This document shows, piece after piece, positions 28,201 through 34,154 of a stretch of DNA of 34,565 nucleotides; position 1 is the first letter of the stretch, and the number at the start of each line of letters is the position of its first letter. The stretch covers positions 1-34,565 of the forward strand of contig NZ_QJRJ01000057.1 in NCBI RefSeq assembly GCF_003254625.1, read 5' to 3'. The DNA is from Flavobacterium ginsenosidimutans. GTDB taxonomy: Bacteria; Bacteroidota; Bacteroidia; Flavobacteriales; Flavobacteriaceae. The notes under the pieces were generated by a model. That model was not told where the DNA came from. It did not search any database and saw only the letters and a program-made list of their open reading frames with translations. The position numbers and the translations under genes are program-made.

Positions 28201-28749
28201 AATGGAAAACCTTATGACTTTGATAGTAGAGCATTAAATATGGAAAGAAACGAATATGATTTTTATTATCAAATTATAATTAAAGATCCATCAAAATTTG
28301 AAATAGAAACTAACAGAGCAATTCCTTGGTTTGGAAAAGTTGGAAAAGGTGAACAATCACGATTCATAATAAAAGACATTGATCCTATAACTGGTTATCC
28401 AAAAACATGGTCTCAATTAGCACTGGAAGGATCTGTTGAAGTAATTGTTATGGAATCGCCAAGTGGTAAATATGCAACATGGGTTGGAAAAGGAAGAACA
28501 ATATCTAAAACTATAGCTAGTGGCGCAGATACTTTAAGTGAATTTAAAGCATTAGGATTTACAGATGATGTAGCAGCTAAAATTGTTGCCAAGAATAAAT
28601 CATTAAATTTGCCTGAAACAGAAGTGAAAACATTGATGCAAGATTTAAAAAGTAACTCTACTTTAATGAAAGCTGTTAGTAAAAATCCTGATAATGGCAT
28701 TGATGCTTGGAAGATATTTAGTGATAATAAGAAACCTTTTTGCGATTAG
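22252..28749 (+). CDS. Multidomain polymorphic toxin: TANFOR-like, FN3, metzincin, TNT-like toxin
   Basis: A 2165-residue exported protein with a signal peptide ending at GIAQ. N-terminal residues ~27-280 resemble the Bacteroidota TANFOR region (YLSNYAD, LPEGIYNFSVEVYDF). A fibronectin type III domain follows at ~289-376. A metzincin protease domain has the zinc motif HELGHGVFGLKH (884-895) and a probable Met-turn at M910 (LLMDYG). A long helical region (~1090-1500) and a hydrophobic pretoxin-like segment (~1504-1590) come next. Residues ~1936-2095 resemble the TNT NAD+ glycohydrolase family: WPPANGGYGA (1936-1945), FDRYSGSF (1957-1964) and AIPWFGKVGKGEQ (2023-2035). Arg1959 and Gln2035 fall where that family has key residues, but I see no obvious counterpart of the His reported in the mycobacterial enzyme. 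A tail of ~70 residues with IDAWKIF follows. There is no T9SS sorting domain. It probably kills or inhibits neighbours by depleting NAD+; the protease may release the toxin tip. Confidence 0.75.
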   Translation: MLKKLQYQLFLTLGFWLSAMVSGIAQTYPVTISTQISQPSPIYLSNYADATTINSPIKVQISLNDLTISNRQIRLKCYFQGQSISLTTNDFVVGARDLYLEGGVPLQLTNVDLAPYFEYQNLLGINPNQYAQALPEGIYNFSVEVYDFATNKKLSKKTSVTTIIFQNDPPFLNLPLNNASIMQQNIQNIIFSWTPRQINVSNVEYEFSLVEIWDKYTPVQNAFLYSPPLFTTTTRSTTLQYGVSEPQLLPGKKYAWRIKAKALQGAEEIGVFKNNGYSEIFSFDYETYCTAPLAINVDGISENQAKVSWSGSIDNFDYQVNYREKNADSEWYKVVTPRENLTITNLKPNTTYEYTVGASCEVGKYTHSTVKEFNTLVRDEIAFQGCGLKPDPADLANTTPLKELLPNDVIAAGDFPIVVLHATGSNGTFSGDGYVTLPFIEKFRQLIDAADTLIAQSAEDKEENEKSAKVNISENTRIRITFNSIGLNTDFKLISGEIIAAYDPNWSSMADLDGVFKDVFGSDGKPVEGKLDYVIESVTLNPDGSTTIKGTNGAVTVLPKSSYDQVYTDKDGKTVTIPAEAKGEPTVSNPAEGGKATAANTNGISSSGEVVQISSSDVKITFSNGTNAKYAFDPQPKDGPKKLLESYETIPTKTGGTYKVSYKAISDLSDDFDFIIAEAEFKNGKTLDDVVFKTNAGEEVATQKISDTKVEIKISKKFNFAKHSIIATVKGAQEKDPNDPSKTIAGKSDIAGKINLWDLTQKPSINITILSVNGANAPSTADAEKFLNDVYNKAGIKFNVTSQNVNITTLPNIVPCGDSGIMNVYTDGQINIINQIEASNLKYDDETYYIIYTGRPGQDGYKGFMPLGGQYAFVFDNNLKTAAHELGHGVFGLKHPFSTDTESGKTDLLMDYGNGTVLSHNDWDIIHSGGWKFYGFQKSSSGADRQANELDLLGNIFKVTENEAASGNILVAQLSEKVPFLITGFNLHQTETKKLLATFIGKVSGKEVVYELSYRDNDYNRVTNIGDKMPYPISLESNGDAVIKILNDQCSYSRKTIYGWKKPENATTENVIEQIKKYLQKDNNFITVALYSADPSCTVVNSLVDLINNDKNKCQPNIVEADEKKLTTLFAKSSFTNTELVDLIVNQQVCISALRKVSWENIKKAFKQLSLSPEIKNDQEIALLRVMVAINSKNVPDFYNLLSANNHEILINLNKELHDHSINPYDNENYTSFYQGLMAMFSINNLDLDRLIPKDDSAAYNFIKNLVPESVTGFDESYYYEYVTNQSVSDKFKMIPVFWKSISNETRKNLIDLAINNNSMFDKSEEILLNLFIHVNDRYGITEELQKNNYSLLWSVYKILDGKERKFFVQDIFYKTLVYNKIPNGYANNLALEVSNKYNTIPPLTEVRKEPYFMFYDQGLFNVVSNNGAVLEYHLLSTKLLSNPSRILFNCSYQVINSKDPKNPIQHLFDLAPYDYVVLEIPKDFTVDGRQFKKGLLAVPAIYAYWMINAVEDHNDAILFRLVADGVAIALAPFTSGGSLLTLELTMVSADILITATNYNNPGAISPKYNAIWDAVYAIYNLPKAVSGLTNLTRGVFQFAVREGKYIETVRVMRSSIKNLVADFQNLNETERLAHLNALDNLVETMSTAMNGGTLNPDEVRVVKKMYDLVTEARLKCQNIDQSLSSIIDITVDNGTILLNNGKVASPAVAEVTISKNIVNLKNIKWQPTNVQNVEIVSTFDKLSYIDKAGQTTTGALSIVEDLNNRGYFYATPKLLGPATLSSRLESSQFALLKSEVNALDSTLKTKFFEDFALANDAILKELDDIVHYNDDYIAFKELWKNSKTTDVKNYAGDIDKFKSWWYPNKAKVNNEFFINQKAFEKALNKDYIEKLNLEKIPSTVRGQYWNNYKQSQWEKLEALAKEYNINFDSKNNALWPPANGGYGALIKRVPNKNEVFDRYSGSFEDLPDGTPNLGGAYTSPMFNGKPYDFDSRALNMERNEYDFYYQIIIKDPSKFEIETNRAIPWFGKVGKGEQSRFIIKDIDPITGYPKTWSQLALEGSVEVIVMESPSGKYATWVGKGRTISKTIASGADTLSEFKALGFTDDVAAKIVAKNKSLNLPETEVKTLMQDLKSNSTLMKAVSKNPDNGIDAWKIFSDNKKPFCD

Positions 28750-28752
28750 GAA

Positions 28753-29448
28753 ATGATGCAACTAACAAAAATTGAAAAGTTATATAAATTTGAAAATGTA
28801 AACAAAAAAATAAAATTTGTTTATGCTGGATGGGAAGAACCTAACAGAGGTCAAGAACTTGTATACTATACTTTATTAATTAACGGGGTAGATAAAACGC
28901 AAGAATTGTTTTCAGAAAAAAAGATCCAGTGTTTTATCGATGAAAAGATTGAAACAGAACATCCTATTAAAAATTTTGCATTTATTCCTTGCAGAGATTT
29001 ATTTTTATTAGATATGGAAAATTTTAGCAAAGTAAGTTTGAAGGTTTATTTTAGAGAAGATGGTAAGACAGTACAAGACAGTTTAGTTGGCAGTTTTTTT
29101 TATGAAAAAAATCATCTATTGATTAATAAAAGAAGCCTAATTATAACAGACCTTTCAACTTTACAAAATATCAAAGTAAAGTTTGAAAAAGACATTGCGA
29201 TCGAATGGGCATTTTTTATTAATACAACACAAATACAAATTGTTCAATCATTTTCTAATACCTGTTTTGTATACGATTTGATAGAACAGAAAATTATCGA
29301 TAAAAAAAAGATTATTAACGAATTGCTTTATCCTGATATATTTCGATGGATCTACAGAGGGCAAGAATATAATTCAAATCAATTACAAATGGAGCTACTC
29401 CAAAAAAAAGAAAGCCAATTTATAAGTACTTATTTTAAAATAGAATAA
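28753..29448 (+). CDS. Candidate immunity protein for the TNT-like toxin
   Basis: A 231-residue protein without signal peptide or membrane segment, so cytoplasmic. The start is MM; either ATG is possible. I do not recognise a family. The chain alternates beta-rich and charged segments and has a few cysteines. It begins 3 bases after the stop of the toxin gene and ends directly at the ATG of the next gene. In polymorphic toxin loci, a small cytoplasmic protein immediately downstream of the toxin is typically its immunity protein. It would therefore be expected to bind and block the C-terminal domain. The assignment rests on position only. Confidence 0.55.
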   Translation: MMQLTKIEKLYKFENVNKKIKFVYAGWEEPNRGQELVYYTLLINGVDKTQELFSEKKIQCFIDEKIETEHPIKNFAFIPCRDLFLLDMENFSKVSLKVYFREDGKTVQDSLVGSFFYEKNHLLINKRSLIITDLSTLQNIKVKFEKDIAIEWAFFINTTQIQIVQSFSNTCFVYDLIEQKIIDKKKIINELLYPDIFRWIYRGQEYNSNQLQMELLQKKESQFISTYFKIE

Positions 29449-30183
29449 ATGAAAAATATATTAAAAAGATTCCTTTTTTGTTTAATACTATTAGTTCAAT
29501 TTATTTCATATGCTCAAGGTGAAGACAATATATGTCCTGTATTAGCTCTAGCAAATGATCTATCAACAGCTAATGCAGAATTCAAAACTTCAATTAAAGA
29601 TCCAGAAATTTTTAATGCTTGGAATCTATTAAGCAAAGAATCTCCTGCCTTAAGAACTAACATTGAAGAGTTAAAATTAGTTTCTAAAAATTTAACTGAA
29701 ATTAATAAAGCTGGCGGATATTTAAAGTGGAAAAATACATTCCGAAATGTAATAAAGTTACCCTTAGACACTGGTGATTTAGGAAAAATGGCAATGAGTT
29801 ACAGAAAGTCCAATAATTTTTGGCACGATGGAAATATTGCTGTTTTTGAATATTTAGATCTAAATGGAAATACAAAAACACTTGTTCAAACAACTATTCC
29901 TAATAATGGAAGGCACGCAGAAAGATTAGCCCTTGAAACATTAGAAGCACAAAATATTCCACCAAAAAATATTAAGAGAATATATTCTGAATTAGAAGTA
30001 TGTGAACTAGAAAGTGGAGGCGTCGGCCAAGGCTGTACAAAAATGCTTTTGGACAAAATAGGACGTGATTTAGAAATAATTTATAGCTATCCTTATCCAG
30101 GAAAAGGCTCCGATCTCGACGCAAAAGCAATAAGACAAGCATCTTTAAATCAAAGAGCCATTGATTTTAATAATTTTAAATAA
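29449..30183 (+). CDS. Orphan toxin cassette: exported deaminase-like protein
   Basis: A 244-residue protein with a signal peptide ending at SYAQ (residue 23). Residues 51-72 carry a DPEIFNAWNLL linker resembling the IDAWKIF tail of the large toxin. The C-terminal half has the layout of the cytidine-deaminase-like fold: HAE at 156-158, then a SELEVC strand with C185 and a second cysteine C196 (GCTKML). This is the zinc-binding His/Glu plus two Cys arrangement. The cysteines are separated by 10 residues instead of the usual 2, as in some bacterial toxin deaminase groups such as the XOO_2897-like one (from memory). The likely activity is deamination of nucleic acid or nucleotides in a target cell. 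It starts immediately after the preceding stop and is followed by a SUKH-like gene. It could be a displaced C-terminal tip of the large toxin. Confidence 0.6.
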   Translation: MKNILKRFLFCLILLVQFISYAQGEDNICPVLALANDLSTANAEFKTSIKDPEIFNAWNLLSKESPALRTNIEELKLVSKNLTEINKAGGYLKWKNTFRNVIKLPLDTGDLGKMAMSYRKSNNFWHDGNIAVFEYLDLNGNTKTLVQTTIPNNGRHAERLALETLEAQNIPPKNIKRIYSELEVCELESGGVGQGCTKMLLDKIGRDLEIIYSYPYPGKGSDLDAKAIRQASLNQRAIDFNNFK

Positions 30184-30189
30184 CTAGAA

Positions 30190-30690
30190 ATGATAATTGA
30201 AAATAAAGTAATCGAACATTTCGGTTCTAATTTGATTATTAGAGCAATTGAATTTAGTTTAAGTCAAAAATTAACTAAAGAAGAAGAATTAATTATTTCA
30301 AGCATTGGATTACCTAGTAATATTTTGAACTTTGAATTTGTTGATAACATTTCTTTATTATCAGAATCTGAAATCATTATTGGCAAAACATCTTATAATT
30401 CTAATATTATTTTAAATTTAAAATCAAGGGTAATAACTAGAGATAATGAAATTTTTATTTCGAAATCTCTTAAAAATTTGGTATTACAACTTTATACGTA
30501 CGATCATTTATGGACAATTGATATACCCGAAAAAAAATTTGGTAATTACAGGGAAGATTCTAATCATAAAAAATATGCAAAATATCTAGAAATAGAATTA
30601 TTGAAAATAGATTCAGATTTATTTAAAAATGATAATGGATATTTATGGGGTTCATTAGTAGAAGATATAGAATTTGGTATAGTAGGATAA
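30190..30690 (+). CDS. SUKH-4-like immunity protein
   Basis: A 166-residue cytoplasmic protein with no signal peptide. The pattern ISSIGLPSNILNFEF, then IIIGKTSYNSNIILNL, a residue run giving a strand and turn, and FISKSLKNLVLQLYTYD resembles the SUKH-4 immunity family: an LP motif, an IG strand, a ligand-like strand pair, then an N/S-S-L helix. The SUKH superfamily is a common immunity group for nuclease and deaminase toxins. It lies 6 bases after the deaminase-like cassette and is the last gene of the long plus-strand run. Its most likely partner is that cassette. The family call is by eye and should be treated as moderate. Confidence 0.5.
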   Translation: MIIENKVIEHFGSNLIIRAIEFSLSQKLTKEEELIISSIGLPSNILNFEFVDNISLLSESEIIIGKTSYNSNIILNLKSRVITRDNEIFISKSLKNLVLQLYTYDHLWTIDIPEKKFGNYREDSNHKKYAKYLEIELLKIDSDLFKNDNGYLWGSLVEDIEFGIVG

Positions 30691-30767
30691 TATATTATTT
30701 AAACATGCCCTTAATAATCTTAATAATAAATAGCGCATATCATTAAATTTATAAACTACTTTAAAAA

Positions 30768-30797
30768 AGCCTTCTGAAAATCTCAGAAGGCTTTTTT
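30768..30797. terminator. Bidirectional terminator between convergent genes
   Basis: A 10-bp perfect stem (AGCCTTCTGA / TCAGAAGGCT) with a 5-base AAATC loop, preceded by six A residues and followed by six T residues. It lies between the end of the long plus-strand run (30690) and the end of the minus-strand LamG-like gene (30823), so it can serve both. The stem is identical to the one at 376. Confidence 0.85.
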
Positions 30798-30822
30798 ATT
30801 ATATTAAAAACAAATAAGAACT

Positions 30823-31722
30823 TTACTTTTTCGCGTTCGTATTGATAACCTTAATCAAATAAGTACCTTCAGGTAAATCGCCAATATTAGACGCATTAGC
30901 ACTCATGATTTGTTTTCCTTGCGAGAAGACCTCGATTATTTTACCATTCTTAGTAGTTTCTGCTGAAGAAGCAGCAGGCGCCGAAGCTTTTGCTGGTGAT
31001 CCAACAGATCTCGCTGATGAATTAGAAGCTGATGCTAATACAGCAACTTGATTATTCGCTGGAGCAGCTTTCGAACTGTTATAGGCTTCTAAAACCTGTT
31101 CGTCTGTCATGGCCACACTGTATAATCTTATATCATCAATATCAGCATTGATACTGGTTGAAGTATTTAATTTTCCTAAATTTAAAATATAACCTTTCGC
31201 TGAACGCTGAATTCCATCAGCCGCTTTTAATAATACACCGTTTCGGTAAATTTTTGATACATTACCATCGTAAGTAACACTGTACATATACCAGGTCTCT
31301 TTTGCAAGAGGAACAGAAGCGATAACATTGTTGCTATCTCCCCACCCTACTAGACTTACATCCGCATTTCCTCCAGTTACTGGCTGCTGAACTAAACCAA
31401 AATACTGTCCATTTACTGCTGCACCATAACCTAAAATATAGTTAGGAATATTTACAGCATTAAATTTTACCCAAACCGAAATTGTTTTGGGTTTATTATC
31501 TTGCGGAAGCTCACCAACAACAGCTTGCAAAGATTTATTAGTTAATCTTAAAGCTCCTCGCGGCGCACCCATTCTGTCATTTACATAAATTGGAGTTCCA
31601 ACAAATGAAATGCTGTTATCGGCGCTGTTTAGATTACCATTGAAATTAAATTCCTGCACCGGATTTTGTGCATTGGCAGTTAAAAAATTTACAAACATGA
31701 ATGTGAGTAATATTTTTTTCAT
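30823..31722 (-). CDS. Secreted LamG-like protein, paralogue 1
   Basis: About 299 residues from the ATG at 31722 (reverse strand). An ATG two codons upstream is also possible, but the MKK start matches the paralogue at 34154. The signal peptide ends at ANAQ. Residues ~20-215 form a concanavalin-like LamG/laminin-G jellyroll (PVQEFNFNGNLN, TISVWVKF, WYMYSVTYDG, KIYRNGVLL, INADIDDIRLYSVAMTDEQV). A low-complexity Ala/Ser linker follows, then a short C-terminal segment (VFSQGKQI, LPEGTYLIKV) resembling the second half of a T9SS type A sorting domain but lacking the YPNP part. It is likely secreted or surface-attached and may bind carbohydrate. It shares a convergent terminator with the immunity gene run and is unlikely to belong to that operon. 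Confidence 0.85.
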   Translation of the reverse strand: MKKILLTFMFVNFLTANAQNPVQEFNFNGNLNSADNSISFVGTPIYVNDRMGAPRGALRLTNKSLQAVVGELPQDNKPKTISVWVKFNAVNIPNYILGYGAAVNGQYFGLVQQPVTGGNADVSLVGWGDSNNVIASVPLAKETWYMYSVTYDGNVSKIYRNGVLLKAADGIQRSAKGYILNLGKLNTSTSINADIDDIRLYSVAMTDEQVLEAYNSSKAAPANNQVAVLASASNSSARSVGSPAKASAPAASSAETTKNGKIIEVFSQGKQIMSANASNIGDLPEGTYLIKVINTNAKK

Positions 31723-32111
31723 AGTCATAGTAGTTTTTTTTCAGAATGTTTTGGAGTTACGGTAAATATCTTTAACTCTAAAATTTGATTGCTCAAACCT
31801 TACAATTAAATTTTCAGTTATTATTTTTACAAATTTTGTTAAAACTATGATTTTTATTCAGCATCACCAAACAATTCCTACACACAAATAAATAATTCTC
31901 ACAAAAATGATGTTTTTACCTCAAAAAGAATATCGCAAGATCTGTTTAAAGCTTTATAAGGCCGATTTAGGAAATTCAATACCATCATTAAAAAACACCA
32001 ATACAATTTATCTTAACTGTCAATAGGATTTTTTCAGGATTCTGTCCTACATTTCTTTTTTATTTCTAACTTTAACATTAAAAGCTGATAATCAAATAAA
32101 TAAAACTCCGT
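31723..32111. promoter_or_regulatory. Divergent intergenic region
   Basis: This 389-base AT-rich region separates the minus-strand LamG-like gene from the plus-strand DUF481-like gene and must hold both promoters. On the plus side, TACATTTC at 32048-32055 is one mismatch away from the TAnnTTTG -7 consensus. On the minus side, CAAACCTTA at 31794 is close to the reverse consensus but has one extra base. No coding frame, terminator or clear repeat was seen. The short palindromic stretch AGGATTCTGTCCT lies near 32036. Confidence 0.35.
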
Positions 32112-33131
32112 ATGAAGAAAATTTTGCTTTTGTTTTTTCTTTTATTTTTCTTCAATATCAATGCACAAATCTGTGATACTTTAGTATTGAAAAACAACGA
32201 TATTATTGTTGGTGAAATAAAAACAATGAACAAAGGTATCTTACAGATCGAAACCGATTACAGCAAAGACGATTTTAAAGTCGAATGGAAATATGTAAAA
32301 AGCATCGGTTCAGAAAGAGTTCATATTATCAATCTTTCCAATGGTAATTTATTAAACGGAAAAATTACTAAAATCAAAACTCCCAACAAATGCGAAATCA
32401 CCAATATCGAAACACAGACCAAAAGCATTATTGATCTTAGTGATATTGTACGAATAAAACCCGTTGATGACAGTTTCTGGGACAGACTCGATGCTAGTTT
32501 CGACGCCGGAATCAAATTGACTAAAGCGCAAAGTTTACAGCAATTAACTGTAAACGTAAATTTAGGATACACTGCAAAAAAGTGGTACGGAACGGCAATG
32601 TACAAACAAATCCAATCCATACAAGATGACAGCGAACCGATTCGCAGGATTGACACCGATTTGAGTTATGTCCATTTATTGCCAAGAGATTATTTTATTC
32701 CGCTCTCTATTGTTACTTTAAAAAATACAGAACAAGATATTGATTTGCGTGTGGTGTCAAAAGCTGGTTACGGAAAATATCTCATGCACAGCAATAAAAA
32801 ATATTGGGGCCTTGCCGCAGGATTGTCTTTTAACCATGAACGTTTTACAGAGACAACTGAGCCCAATAAAAGTTTGGAAATGTTCTTAGGCAGTGATCTT
32901 AATTTATATGATATTGGAGATTTTAGCATTCAGTCAAAAGTGAATGTTTTTCCAAGTTTAACAGAAAGCAAAAGGGTTCGTACCGATTTTTCAGTAGACA
33001 CCAAATACGATTTGCCACTTGATTTTTTTATCAAACTTTCTTTTGTCTATAATTACGACAATAAACCAAAAGAAGGAGCTTCAAAAGATGATTATGTATT
33101 TCAGACCACTTTCGGATGGAAATTAGACTAA
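32112..33131 (+). CDS. DUF481-type outer-membrane protein (YdiY-like)
   Basis: A 339-residue protein with a signal peptide ending at INAQ. Residues ~20-115 form a small beta domain with LKNNDIIVGEIKTM and NGNLLNGKITKI, typical of the N-terminal part of Bacteroidota members. Residues ~120-339 have the alternating pattern of a beta-barrel (FDAGIKLTKAQSLQQ, GYGKYLMHSNKKYWGLAAG, FFIKLSFVYNYDNKP) and end in KLD after an aromatic strand. DUF481/YdiY-family proteins are outer-membrane proteins, some described as salt-induced. The substrate, if any, is unknown. It is a single gene with its own terminator, separate from the toxin run. Confidence 0.75.
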   Translation: MKKILLLFFLLFFFNINAQICDTLVLKNNDIIVGEIKTMNKGILQIETDYSKDDFKVEWKYVKSIGSERVHIINLSNGNLLNGKITKIKTPNKCEITNIETQTKSIIDLSDIVRIKPVDDSFWDRLDASFDAGIKLTKAQSLQQLTVNVNLGYTAKKWYGTAMYKQIQSIQDDSEPIRRIDTDLSYVHLLPRDYFIPLSIVTLKNTEQDIDLRVVSKAGYGKYLMHSNKKYWGLAAGLSFNHERFTETTEPNKSLEMFLGSDLNLYDIGDFSIQSKVNVFPSLTESKRVRTDFSVDTKYDLPLDFFIKLSFVYNYDNKPKEGASKDDYVFQTTFGWKLD

Positions 33132-33135
33132 AAAA

Positions 33136-33164
33136 AGCCCTCTGGATTACAGAAGGCTTTTTCT
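33136..33164. terminator. Bidirectional terminator after the DUF481-like gene
   Basis: The stem AGCCCTCTG / CAGAAGGCT has one C-A mismatch and a 5-base loop. It is preceded by a run of A and followed by TTTTTC. It lies between the convergent ends of the DUF481-like gene (33131) and the second LamG-like gene (33240). It is a variant of the stem at 376 and 30768. Confidence 0.75.
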
Positions 33165-33239
33165 TTTACTAGTTCAAAAATGTTATTGCCGAAGCAACGT
33201 AAGAAACTAAACTAACATTAAAAAAACAAATGAAAACCT

Positions 33240-34154
33240 TTATTTTGAAGTGATTTTTTTAGCTGGAGCATTGGTGATTTTTAATAAATAGGTTCCTTCT
33301 GGAAGACTGCTGATATTTGTTGCATTACTTCCTTCAATTTTTTGTCCTTGAGAATAAATCTCAACACTTTTTGTAATTCCGCTAACATCACTTGAAGTTA
33401 ATATTGTAGCATTATTTTGCTGTTTAACCACTTTTCCTTTCACTACAGTTGCTGATGTGGCTTTAGATTTTTCTACAGTTGAAGCGATCGAAACAACAGG
33501 TTTTTCACTTTCATATAATTCTTTAACCTGATCTGCAGTCAACGCTACATCATAAATTTTCAAATCGTCTACATCAGCATTAATACCAATTGTAGTATTA
33601 ATTTCTCCTAATCTAAACACAGTACCATTCGTAGAACGTGTCATTCCTTCTAAAAACTTTATTAGTTTTCCGTCTCTATATATTTTAGAAGTTGCTCCTT
33701 CGTATGTAATGGTATAGTTATACCAAACATACTTTTCAAGTGGTGTAGGAACAATTACGTCATTTGAAGCTCCCCAAGCAGCTAGACTCAAATCGGAATT
33801 TGAATTCGTAGTTCCTTGATGTAATAATCCGAAATATTGCGCATTATAAGGATTTCCATAACCCCAAATATAATTAGCAGCAGCAATATCATTGAATTTT
33901 ATCCAGACACTAACTGTTCTGGCATTTTTCCCTTGTGGTAGATTGTCGATTACGGCTTCTAGGGCTTTATTATTTAATCGTTGGGCTCCTTTTATAACTC
34001 CCGCCCTATCTGTGACGAAATTATCGGTTCCCATAAATGAGATTGTGTTTGCGGTATTGTTTAGAGTACCATTAAAGTTAAATTCTTGAATTGGTGTTTG
34101 TGCATTAGCATTCAAATAACATACAAACAAAACTGTAAGTAGTAATTTTTTCAT
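33240..34154 (-). CDS. Secreted LamG-like protein, paralogue 2
   Basis: A 304-residue protein on the reverse strand with a signal peptide ending at ANAQ. Its architecture is the same as the gene at 30823: a LamG-like jellyroll (PIQEFNFNGTLN, TVSVWIKF, WYNYTITYEG, KIYRDGKLI, INADVDDLKIYDVALTADQV), a variable linker, and a short tail with VEIYSQGQKIEG and LPEGTYLLKI ending in basic residues. The tail looks like the end of a T9SS type A sorting domain without the YPNP portion. The two paralogues flank the DUF481-like gene, so one arose by duplication. It is probably exported to the surface. The ligand is unknown. Confidence 0.85.
   Translation of the reverse strand: MKKLLLTVLFVCYLNANAQTPIQEFNFNGTLNNTANTISFMGTDNFVTDRAGVIKGAQRLNNKALEAVIDNLPQGKNARTVSVWIKFNDIAAANYIWGYGNPYNAQYFGLLHQGTTNSNSDLSLAAWGASNDVIVPTPLEKYVWYNYTITYEGATSKIYRDGKLIKFLEGMTRSTNGTVFRLGEINTTIGINADVDDLKIYDVALTADQVKELYESEKPVVSIASTVEKSKATSATVVKGKVVKQQNNATILTSSDVSGITKSVEIYSQGQKIEGSNATNISSLPEGTYLLKITNAPAKKITSK

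Noticed and set aside
22252..28749. Reading the 2165-residue protein simply as a secreted metalloprotease
   Set aside because: The zinc motif is a small part of a chain whose N-terminus is surface-like and whose C-terminus has toxin motifs followed by an immunity-like gene.
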